From Pseudevernia furfuracea (taxonomy: Eukaryota > Ascomycota > Lecanoromycetes > Lecanorales > Parmeliaceae): a stretch of DNA of 64,000 nucleotides. Both the position numbers and the translations under genes were made by a program. Below, one piece after another: positions 24,481 to 34,289 of this stretch. The first letter of the stretch is position 1. Each line of letters begins with the position of its first letter. Below the pieces are notes generated by a model that saw nothing but the letters and a program-made list of their open reading frames with translations, was not told where the DNA came from and searched no databases. The DNA is taken from NCBI GenBank assembly GCA_022315425.1, contig JAIUPT010000040.1, positions 930,001 to 994,000 of the forward strand, read 5' to 3'.

Positions 24481-25469
24481 TGGGTGACGCGATTTTAGAG
24501 CGACCGAGAACGTGAAGAAGATGCTCGAAATGGACCAGAGTTCCCTTCGAAAAACAATTATCTACTGTCTCGGGAATGATGGAAGCAGTATTCCTTGTAC
24601 ATCGAGCGCTTCAGCTTAGGAAAGCCAGCCATCGATTGAAACATTCCGGTTTAGATGTCACGAGGCGGTCAACGATCAACATTGTTCCTCCTGTTTGTGG
24701 AAATTAGTGGTTTACGGGACAAAGTGGTAATTGTTTGATGCACATTTATCAACCGATCCAATGCTTAGTGACTTCAACTGCCAGGGCCATTCTTAGAGGC
24801 ACCTTTCAGAGGCCTTGAAGTAGACTTGAGAAAGCACCCCTCAATCGAAATCTGTATCATTAAGAACCTGCATATGCAGCGGGAAGGGGAACATTGGCCC
24901 AGCTGATGGAGAAGATGTGACTGCATCGTTTGCGAGTGACTTTGCTAATAGGGTCCGATAATTGTGTCGCGAGGAGCACAATGTTACTGGCAGATCATTT
25001 TCGTCATGGTCTCCGAGGCAAGACTTTTTTGGGCTTATGTGACCCATGGCAATAGAATGAAAGTGGAGTTGGATGATCCATCAAGGCGCTGCCGTCTCCT
25101 CCAACGACCATCCTGAATCAAGACCACGAATTATTGCACGCCTAGGCTCTCTCACTATCTCCGGGTTTTCCCCTTGGCCTCAAGCAATCCTGGAAGGTCC
25201 AAACTTGCACTTCCCCCTATAAAGAAATAGGTAGAGCTTAACAAGTGGAAACATAAACTGCAGAGTGAAAGTGATGACCAGAAGTCAGGAAGCTAAGCAA
25301 ACGGGAGAGAATAATCTCCACATATTCAAAGACGAGGTACTTCAAGTCGACGATACAATGAAAAGGCCAATCAGCAATGTAGATCAGAAAACAATGCCAC
25401 AGAGGAAAATATCCACGGGATATCTCAATTGAAAAAAGACAATAGATGAATACACTCTTGGGAAAGAGT
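24481..25469. other. Gene-free region
   Basis: About 1 kb between two pseudogenes. Only short unrelated frames; nothing recognised. Confidence 0.5.
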
Positions 25470-26524
25470 CAGCGTGAGCACACTCACGTTCATGTGGCTC
25501 GCGATCAAGAATCTAATAACAAGATAGGCTGTCAAGACGTCTCTCTCTAGAAGCAGTCGTAAAGAGAAGATCGGCTCAAATACGTGTTTGGCATTTATAA
25601 GCAGGAAGAGGAGACTGCTGATGATCCAAAGCAGAATAAGGTCTATGGTTAACCGATCGAAAACGGTGAGTTTCTCGCTCGCAAAGTTGAGAATAGAGGA
25701 AGGAATGCGACGATTGGAGAGGCGATGAGGAAGGCGCCGGGAAAATCGATGCGACGAAGCTTTGATAACGTTGTTTGACCAGTATCTTTCGATATGTTAC
25801 TTTCCCTCGCGACGATATCGTGTTCGAATTCCGTCGGCTCGGCCGCTTCCACCATACCGGCGCGAGCGCCAGCAGGGCCAGAGGTGCCTGATGTACAAAG
25901 GATCCTCGCCGGCCGATGGAATCGGCCAATACGTCTTCAAGAGGCGCACCAACGCTTCTTCGGAAAGTAGCCATTGCGTATATCCACGGGCGTCATACGG
26001 CAACATCACGTAAGGGCGCGAGGTGAACGATAAGAACTTGAAATCAGGCCTTCTCATTCCCGCTTCACCTACGCCCGCAACGATACGACCGATCGCGAAC
26101 TGGGTCAGACAGCTGCCCAGCCCGCAGAGGATATAACTTATCTCGAAAATAAAACGTTGGCGACTATGAGCATAGCTTTATGGCCGAAGATATCGCTAAG
26201 CTTGTCGTATAAGGGCTGGGCAGGTGCGATGCGATGCCTAGATGGTATACGACTAGGATCCACATGGCGTCTTGGAATCTACCGAAGTCGAAGCTGATGA
26301 TGTTATATATGGTAACGGCCATAGTCGTATCTACGGAAGCAAGCCAGACTCCGAGATAGAGTACAACCATGGAACCTATAATGCCGGCTTTTTTCACCGA
26401 GTCCTCCTCGACATGGACCTTTGACCCGTTTTGTTTCAATGAGTTTGCATCGTCTGTTACCGGGTTTACCTCGACCTCCGTCGATTTCAATAACCGTTTC
26501 GATAGAATCCCGCGTCAGAGCCAT
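25470..26524 (-). pseudogene. MFS (14-TM, basic amino acid/drug transporter type) pseudogene, truncated
   Basis: Minus-strand pieces in order: start MALTRDSIETV (26524); cytosolic tail KSTEVEVNPVTDD; first membrane helix SMVVLYLGVWLASVDTT; FQDAMWILVVYHLG; a middle segment GAPLEDVLADSIGRRGSF (25950, the MFS G-x-L-a-D-x-x-G-x-R loop) with HQAPLALLALAPVWW; RRIDFPGAFLIASPIVAFL (about 25755); and LLWIISSLLFLLINA with EPIFSLRLLLERDVL (25620-25540). The pieces lie in different frames, with a TAA after FSIG near 25649, and the last half of the 14 helices is absent beyond about 25480. Order, spacing and motifs fit the VBA/Fnx-like DHA2 family of vacuolar or plasma-membrane exporters. It is clearly inactive. 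It lies 15 kb from the PKS, so cluster membership is speculative. Confidence 0.78.
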
Positions 26525-27002
26525 GATGTTTGAGAGTGATTACGCCTCGGGAAGACTGCCAGTAAAGGCGTTTCTTTATTTGGGGCTGTTGAGTCGATCG
26601 TGGTTGACCCGGACCCCGATAAGGATCGTTCTGCTGTCTACATGATAGGTGAATTAACGGAGACCTTTACCAGCGCTTTCAACGAGCATACTCTAAACGT
26701 GTCCGCTCGATAACCAGACATATCTGTAATAAGGAATGAACCAGATGAAATCTATCGCCATCGTGAACGAGAAAAGTCCGAGGAGAAAAAAGGTTCGCAT
26801 GCTGGTGTTTCGATTTTGTTCGGACGCTTCAGAGGACTTAGTAACGGAGTCGTGACGAAGGAGCTCCGCGGTTGGTTGGGTTGTCGGCCGAATGGATCTA
26901 TTGAGCAGGAACTCTCAGGACCTTGGATTCGTGATAGACTCGGAAATTCACGTTGATAAAAGAAGCAACTTCATATATCCGAAACAAACGTAAGCACAGC
27001 AT
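26525..27002. other. Gene-free region
   Basis: About 480 bp. A 35-residue hydrophobic open frame on the minus strand near 26800 is the only thing seen; it has no support as a gene. Confidence 0.5.
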
Positions 27003-28638
27003 CTATCCAACCGGCAGCCCCATTGCAAACCACTGTACACTGTCCTCCCACGCCTGCGTAATATCGCTACCATTCGCTTGGAAAAACACGTTCGGTTCGG
27101 AATTTTCAAAAGCCGCCGCGAGCGCGGACCCAGGCTGCGGCTCTATGCCCTGGTGCCCCATACTTGAATAAAGCGACCAGGTTTCGTCTGTCTGTCCGGG
27201 CGGATGTATTGCGGCGATAGCGTTGGAAGGCTCCTGGTAGAAGAGGTGAGAGCCGGAATAGCATAGTGAGGAGTTGGTGAAGACGGAGTGGGGGGCGGGA
27301 ACTGCGACGGGATCTGTGACGATAAAATTTGTGAGAGGAGAGGAGAGGAGTGGGTAAGAAACCATACCTTGGTACCAAGACCCAACCGGTGCAAAGGTCG
27401 TGGTGACATTACCATTATCCCCTGAGCTCACAATCGTGCTGAGCAGATGCGACCACAGCCTGATCTGATTGTGCTCATCTAAAAGGTACAGTGACGCATT
27501 TCCCTGCGCATCCATTGGACTCGACGCCATCCCCGCATTGCCATTGCTACTCGGAAACGTGAATCCCACAGACCAGTTCTCGCTCCCCACGGAGCAGATC
27601 ACCTCATGAACCTGGTCGTCGTCTTTGGAACCATAGTACAGCCGAATCGCAGAGTTCGTAACCGACGTGGCACTACCGGATAAATCGCCAACATACAGCG
27701 CTGTTAAACCGACAGCAGAGGAGGAAGCCTCGAAGCCGAAGTCGTCTAGGGACCCTGCATTCCAGGTGGAGCCGTTGTCGTTACTGACCATTTCCGCCAA
27801 CACATCCAAAGAGTTGATATAGAAAAGATGGGCCTGTTTATAGACAGCGACTTCGTCAGCTCGGTCTTTTCTATAATCAGATCGACATGGTTCCCTTACA
27901 GTCAAAATCGTATTCAAGGTATCAAAAGTGTACTGTGCCGCCAACGGCGTGCCGTTCCTCGCACCAGAGGCCAATATGATGGGCGAGTCCTGCGCTTCAT
28001 AAATCTGACCGGATGCCTTGAGTGAGCGGATCTGGCCAAGGTAATCCTGGTAGAAGGTGTAAAGATCCCCGTTGAGGCCTAGGTTTGCGATGCTGGTGCC
28101 GTTGAAGGCTCCTGAGATGGAGAACTTTCGAGGTGTCGAGGTATTGGTGCTGGAGTTGGTCGCAAGGGTTAGATCACTGGTATTGATAGCTCTGATGGTC
28201 CCCTTTCTTGTCTTCAAAAGAGCGAGGCATGACTGTGTGGAAATGAGGGGTTTACCTGTCATCATGCGTTTTCTTTCCATACAATGCCAAGGGAACAGCA
28301 ATAGCTATAACCACAGCAACGATCACAAAAACCCAAACCAAGAACCACCTTTGTCGCTTGCTTTTGGCGGCTGTTCGGTTGTCTGCCAAGCTTTCAGCTT
28401 TTGTGGTTAAGATCTCCTTATCAGCGCTGTAGAATGGTTCGCCCCCCTCGCGACCCACAGCTGTTTGAGGACGGTCATAGTCGTCACGCGGAAGCTCTGC
28501 CGAAGTGCTTTCTAACCCGCAAGGAACGGGAATGACATGCAAGCCGCGTTGGGTGTCATCGACTTCGAGCCCTTCATAGCTGTTATCTGTCTGATCATGA
28601 GATACGTAATGATGATGCAGGGTGGATGCTGAGGCCAT
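27003..28638 (-). CDS. Membrane-anchored fucose-specific-lectin-like protein
   Basis: Proposed exons 28638-28256, 28206-27900, 27833-27368, 27313-27003 give 488 residues. The first 100 residues are polar, with a tyrosine/acidic motif (YEGLEVDDTQRGLHVIPVP). One membrane helix follows (WFLVWVFVIVAVVIAIAVPLAL), so this is a type II membrane protein with the large C-terminal part outside the cytosol. That part has many NxS/T sites and repeated blades with W, G-x-D and Y-F patterns (TSIANLGLNGDLYTFYQD; SDNGSTW-like SNDNGSTWNAG; IRLYYGSKDDD; LYLLDEHNQIRLW), as in the six-bladed fungal fucose-specific lectin fold. Introns 27834-27899 (66 bp) and 27314-27367 (54 bp) contain no stops and keep frame, so retained-intron isoforms are possible. 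The first intron (28207-28255) uses a CAAG acceptor and is the weakest. The start ATG is the only one before the cytosolic tail. Confidence 0.78.
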
Positions 28639-30406
28639 TGTATCGGAACGTGTGAGTAGAGTAACTGTGAACAATCTGCAGTCGTGGTAATCCGAATTGC
28701 TCTCTGTGGTGCTATTTAATATCATGCAGGTGACAGAAGTCGTTGTAGGTTTAGGAATTCTGTATAGCTCTAAAAAAAAAGACCTGGAGGATAAAGTTTC
28801 GGTGTTTGGTCTCCAAGTATTACTTGATTCAAGACAATTTATTGCCAGAAAACGGCGTTGAACAACAGGCAACAGGCCAAATAGATAATGCTCTAAGGGA
28901 GTAAGAAAACAGAAGGCGAAATCTATGTAACAACGTGTTCTTGACAAGCCACAAACAACAGGGCTAATTGTCAATATTTCCACCGCACTGCCCCCTGGCA
29001 AAGCTACCGCTGATTTCAGCCCTACTACAGTAGCAATGCTACTAAACTGTGATGCAGGTTAAAGATGCTGTCTTTGAAAAAACGGATCCGAGTACTCCAA
29101 TAAGTAAGACTGTGAAAGATCTCGAACCTTCCATCGCAACAATACCTTCATTGGGGTTAGACTATCAAAAATGATGTCTTCCAACAAGTGAGCGTGAGCC
29201 TTAAGTCTGAAGACAAGACTTGATAGTAGCATCATTCGGCCCTCTGCGAGAAAGTACAAACAGCTTTATATACTGTTAGACGCGAATACTACACGGCCGA
29301 AACAACATCCCTGGTTTCATACCCTTTAACACATCTCTCTTAGTAGGGTGGCTCTGTAGGACTGAAATCGGCAATGAATTTTGCCAGAGGCGAGTGGGAC
29401 AATTAGATTGAATAAGTATCGATCGTCAGGCTAATCACGAAGACCTCGGGATCACTCGGCGTACACCGTGACTTCTGTGACCCGCATGACAAAGGCAAAG
29501 ATCCTGTGGGGCTCGTTCGGCGAGCTGCGGTGCTTCGGCTTCGCCCCCGCATTGGAAAGGTAGAACTCGCGATCTGGCGGTCCATCACGTCGGATCTGAA
29601 AAGATGCACGACTTGTGGAGATTGATGCGTTTCTTGAAACATTGCAACTCCACGGAAACCGTACACCAATAGAATGCTGCGAAGATGGATAGTAGACGCG
29701 ATTTAGGGGAACTGATATTGCAAACAACTAGGCTGGTCTTTCTTATTCCCATATTCACAAGTGGTTGCGGGCCTCATCAATAGTGGAAAGCGTGCTGAGA
29801 TAGCGGGAAGACCACTACCGTCTTTGATTATTGATTCTCAGAGGGAAACCCCCTGAACCCCCGAAGGCTCTTCGAGAGCTCTCCGACCGGAGCGGCCCTT
29901 CTCGCAAGCTCGACTTTGTACGATTTGAGAGACGGGTAAACTCGAGGTCGTGACGTCTGAGAGAGAAATGGAGAGAAACGGGGAAGAAGAGGATTCGATT
30001 TTCTTGATCAAAGACTTTAGTATCTGCCTGGACCGGGTAACGATTACCCAAACTGGACTCTAAGCCATCATTTTCAAATCTCAGTCTTCACCGTTGAGAA
30101 AGCTGTCAACTCAGCAGGTGCAACGGTGTGATAGCAAAAGTATGATGATCTATGGAGGAGGTCCATGGGTATATAACCCATGGCCTGAAAAAGAGATCTA
30201 TCTAACAATGGAAAAACATGAGATGCATGGAATGATCTAGGCACGTCCAACAAACCAAGCTTTCCAATCAAGGCTACATGCGCAGGAGGGGAGGCCCGGC
30301 TTTCAATCTCAAACTGTTTCCGCAATATCCTATTGGATAACCCCCGACAAAAAAGATTAATAACGCTATCTTATAGATTCCAAAAGAACACTTGCCGCTT
30401 CCCATC
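28639..30406. other. Gene-free region
   Basis: About 1.8 kb. Minus-strand frames near 29059-29259 and 29452-29727 look protein-like for short stretches but have no recognisable domain or splice partners. They may be gene relics. Confidence 0.45.
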
Positions 30407-31155
30407 TCAACGTCCCGTGTACGCGCTGACTCCGGTGAAATTACCAGGACCCGCGTAACGCCCCACGATGAAATTCGCCCCGTTCCTCGTCTTGGCCATC
30501 GCAACCCCAACATGAGTCGTCGAAGGCCAGATCACCTAAAACACCATTCAGCACTTTCCACCTCCCAACCCCAACCCCAACCCCAACCCCAACCCCAACC
30601 CTCTTTAACAAGTCGTCCTCGCAGACAACCATCACTCAAAAGAAACATGAAAGAAACGCACGTACCTGCGTGTAATGCCCGTAGCTCTCGAAATCGCCCT
30701 CCCCAATCTTCTCCCCGTGATAGGCCTTGCGCTCATTGACCCAGCCCTGGCTCGCATCCGCCAGCGACCCGCCCGCGCTCGTCCAGTACAGGTTTTCCCC
30801 CTGACCGGGCCTCTCGGCGCCGGTGCTGTGCTGGAGGCCGGCGTCCCTCGAGGCGAGGTGGTGCGCCCATTCTTCGGCGGCGGCGGCGAGGCGCGAGTCC
30901 CAGATCAGGTCGGGCCGGTGGACCGAGGTTTGCTTGGAGGCTGCTTCGCGGGCTTGGGAACGCGGGACGGATGGTCAGTCAGTTCGGGGGAGAGGGGGGC
31001 TAGGGTTGGCGATAGTTACCTTGGTTGTGGATTTTGAGAGCTTCGTTCTGCGGCGGTGAGATTCTCGCGGCGGGTTGGGGCTGGTGTTGCGGCTGCTCGT
31101 GCGGAGCGGGTTCGGAGTGTTCGTGCACGGCGGGAAGAGGCTGCTGGATCGCCAT
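30407..31155 (-). CDS. CAP/PR-1 (SCP) domain protein
   Basis: Three exons, 31155-31020, 30952-30666 and 30535-30407, total 552 nt, 183 residues. The introns are 67 and 130 bp with GT-AG ends. After a Gln/Pro/His-rich N-terminus (about 1-37) comes a CAP domain: ALKIHNQAREAA (first helix and conserved His/Asn), LIWDSRLAAAAEEWA, the GENLYW motif, WVNERKAY, GHYTQ and the end strand THVGVAMAKT, then a short tail. CAP proteins are usually secreted and bind sterols or act in host interaction or cell-wall biology. Here no signal peptide is visible from this ATG, and the 200 bp upstream show none, so a missed upstream exon or loss of secretion are both possible. The domain call is firm. Confidence 0.84.
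30564..30601. repeat. Intronic hexamer repeat (CCCCAA)n
   Basis: About six perfect copies of CCCCAA (plus strand; TTGGGG on the coding strand) inside the second intron of the CAP gene. Confidence 0.92.
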
Positions 31156-32532
31156 GGGTGGAGATACGGGCGTGGAGAATAGGATCGTGGGGGTGTGGGT
31201 TACTTAGCGAGATAATAAGAAGCTGTATCGGAAAAGGGGGAAATTTTCAGAACCTCGTAAAAAGAACAGAAGGGCTTCTGTGGGACGTGTATAGGTTTAT
31301 ATGTGTTCCAGTTGTAAACGTGTCAATGTTTGAGGATGGCTGAGGGATGTGCGGCTGAAGGTGGCATTGCGATAGGATCTGGGATGAGGCTGAGCGAAGG
31401 ATTGGATGATGATGCTATTTTCGCCATTGAAACTCTTGAGCGAAATTTAGTCTGGATATGAAACTTGAGTGTTGGTAGACATGGATTGCTTCCAGATATA
31501 CCCAGGAGCCAGAGTAAAATACTCTCTCGGCGATCACGCGTTTGTTCCTCGCACCGTTAAATGTTTCCGCCTCAACTCATCCATACATCCAACTCGTCCT
31601 ATACCCCACACTTTCTCTATCCCGCCGCAAAGACTCGACCCTTGCAATTAACGCTACAACATCCCGATCAAGTCCTCCGTGTCGGCTTAGATGGTCAACA
31701 TGTACTTCAGGCATCTCCGACATCAGCACAATATATGTCAGTACTGCGTGCACACAGAAGCCGTCGTTCGTGGAGCCTACTTCTCCCTCTTCCTCAAAAC
31801 CTTGCTAGCAACGGTAGTACATTCACATTCCGAGGTTGAATTAGTGATTCCGACAAGGATGAGTCTATCCATATCAGAAGCCGATAACGAGTTCTCATCT
31901 GCACGGTAGTGATTGAGGCCTTGTTGCGCGCGTGGCGATGTCGTCCGAGGCTATTGAGATAGAGGTTCTAAAATTCAGTGGAGGATAAATCTGACATGGT
32001 TGCTGCATGGTTGCTGCTGATTGCTGTTGTATTGCCAAAAGAGACGCCGCGAGCAAACAACGATCTCTGACGTCTTCAATTAGGGATGTGGGTAACGCGA
32101 GAGTGATAATCTCGTCATGGGCGGCCCCTCTCGGTTGTTCGTGGGTATTAAGTGGAGAAGGATTCAATCAAGCCCGTAACCCAAATCTGAAAAGATAATT
32201 GAAAAACTTATTAAGCTCGTCTTCGTCTTTATAAACGAAGAGATTTTCAACCATCTAATTAAATCATTAGCTGACGAAGCATTTATGTTTCTTGATCAAG
32301 GATTCCATTCAACAAAGAGATGGTGCACTTGACACATTATCAGAGCTGACAAGTAAGTCCACAAGGAGGTTTGGTGCACAGAGTACTGAACGCAAATGTG
32401 CTCACACCTCGTCTCGAAACGTGGGCGAACTCCACATCAGAAAAAGCCACCATCGGCTTAGCGAAAAGGTTTCTCCATCTATCTTTCACACGAAATGTCG
32501 CAGACACGGACCATTCTGCAAAAAACGAGAGT
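31156..32532. other. Gene-free region
   Basis: About 1.4 kb. The frame 31561-31839 has some protein-like texture but no recognised domain. Otherwise nothing seen. Confidence 0.45.
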
Positions 32533-32886
32533 ATGCGCCGTCATCTTGTCATTCTCATACTCGGCTGTCTGGCCACCATAGCCACCACCACTCCTCTTCC
32601 AAACCGTGTGTTGAGATTGCGATCAGGTGTAGGGGTTTTCACTAATAATCCTCCAGATACACCAAAGCACTGCTGCAAGAAATGTAGGCTGCTGAATCGC
32701 GGCGATGCCAACGTCCAGCCAGCTCCTCGTCCTGTTTTTCCTGGTCTTCCAGGCCTATTGCGAACGGGCACAACTCCAGCGGAAGCGGTGACGCCCTCGG
32801 TGGAGAGATTGAACATAGTTAGGACAATGCTGTGCACTGATGAGGGAGAGGAATGCGCTCCAGTTGGGTCTGATGTGAGCGGCTAA
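32533..32886 (+). CDS. Small secreted Cys-containing protein, effector-like
   Basis: A single-exon frame of 117 residues from the ATG at 32533. A strong signal peptide (RRHLVILILGCLATIATTT) is followed by a basic stretch and a compact Cys cluster (HCCKKC), a Pro-rich middle (FPGLPGLL), and a C-terminal MLCTDEGEECAP segment. There are five Cys after the signal, an odd number, so either one stays free or the model misses an exon. No known domain is visible. Size, secretion signal and Cys content are those of a candidate secreted effector, but this is inference. An upstream open extension to 32371 lacks signal-like features, so the ATG before the hydrophobic run was chosen. Confidence 0.5.
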   Translation: MRRHLVILILGCLATIATTTPLPNRVLRLRSGVGVFTNNPPDTPKHCCKKCRLLNRGDANVQPAPRPVFPGLPGLLRTGTTPAEAVTPSVERLNIVRTMLCTDEGEECAPVGSDVSG

Positions 32887-33329
32887 ACGAATCTGGCGTA
32901 TTTCGGCTGACTGATTGAAGCGTGGTAGGCTGACAGATAGGGCTTGGATGGAACATGAAGTTTGCTCAGAGAATCCAACATCCAGCTGCTTTGCGAGATT
33001 GAGACTCGAAGAGAACACCGGCCTATATTTTCCAGTTGAAGGTGGCCACGAGGAAGAGCCATGACAGTGAGCTTGCTGTAATCCTTTTGAAATGTGGGCA
33101 AGCGGTAGAATCTGTTGTCGATGGAGACCCTGGAGTGACAGACATGGCACGGGTTGATGGTGAACGAATTGCACTAATCAGATTCTGCTTTCTTCACACC
33201 ATGCTGCCTTTTTCTTTTTCAACGCAATTTGCACCCATTGTATAGTTATCAACACCCCTATGCCCGGCCAAAGCGGAGGAACACCCCATCCTATTACATG
33301 GTCAGCATGTTTTTCCAATCAAAAGATCG
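32887..33329. other. Gene-free region
   Basis: About 440 bp between a plus-strand gene end and a minus-strand pseudogene end; nothing recognised. Confidence 0.5.
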
Positions 33330-34289
33330 CTACCATTGCATACCTATCCCATACGCAATAGTTTGCGAAACTCTATCATCCACCACGGCCGTTGACATTC
33401 CGGCACCTACACAAAGCGCGGGTGTTATCCAAAAGAGATTCAGATGATGTAGCATATTCCTGAACATCGGACTAGCCTCGTATCTTTCATTGATTGCCTT
33501 CCTATAAGTCCTTCCCACGGCTCGTATCAACTGCCACGACGTCCTCGATAATCATGTAGGTTTCTGGGAGTGCTGGTGCGCCTTTTGCTTGGGAATAGAT
33601 TTCGAAGGGGCTGGGTATGTGGAAGGCTTGGAAGTGGAAAAGAGGAGGAGCTCGCCGCCAAAGAAAAGGATGAAGGAGAGGGAGAGCATGGCGCAAATGC
33701 GGATAAACGGCTGTTGGGGCGGGGCACCAACGATGAGCTCGACCTGATTGACAGAGCTGGTCAACCATGGTGCCGAATAGAACCGAGCGTGGGCATTTGT
33801 ACTCACTAAATTGATCCCATACCCAGTTGAGTAGCCAAAATGGAAGAAGTCGGAGCTGCTTCTCTTCCCTTTAAACGGCCTCAGCTCCTCTTTCTTCCAC
33901 AATGACCAGCTCCGAAAACACCATTCTATCCCAGTTACCATCCCGAACAACGCCGTGATTATCGCAAGTATGCAGGCCAGCGAAGGATTGATGTCGTACC
34001 ACAAAGGGTAGAAGAGGACAAAGGATATAATAGCCGCGTCGAGGGCCAGGAATGTCCATATTAAGGCAATGCTACGTTTGTGGTCGCGGAGAGACTATGA
34101 GAGTTGGAGGAGGGGCGGCGGGGGAGGATAGGATGTTCCCAAGGCATTGACACCAGTTGTAGAGGCATTGCCGGTAGGGAGCGAGCCCAACCTGTTTGTC
34201 AATCGTTCTAGAGAAGTATTGCCATTTCCAATGGCAATGGAGGCCAACTTGGTTGCTGGAGGTGCTGAGGAGACCGTTGGTTGTTCCAA
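33330..34289 (-). pseudogene. Fungal multi-pass membrane protein, broken by stop and frameshifts
   Basis: Starts at ATG 34289 with a polar N-terminus (PATKLASIAIGNGNTS). At 34095-34097 an in-frame TAG interrupts the frame, but coding continues in the same frame: RDHKRSIALIWTFLALDAA, then YDINPSLACILAIITAL (helix). A 63 bp GTGAGT...CAG intron follows (33753-33815), then a helix ICAMLSLSFILFFGGELLL. Past about 33640 the frame shifts to FEIYSQAKGAPALPETYMI and IIEDVVAVD, then shifts again to NERYEASPMFRNMLHHLNL and TPALCVGAGMSTAVV. This end (xIEDVVAVD, RY-ASPxFRxML, LFW) matches a common uncharacterised ascomycete membrane-protein family I know only as hypothetical. One nonsense codon plus two frameshifts make it a pseudogene. 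Confidence 0.72.

Noticed and set aside
32371..32532. N-terminal extension of the small secreted protein
   Set aside because: It would bury the signal peptide 54 residues inside; the ATG at 32533 is the sensible start.
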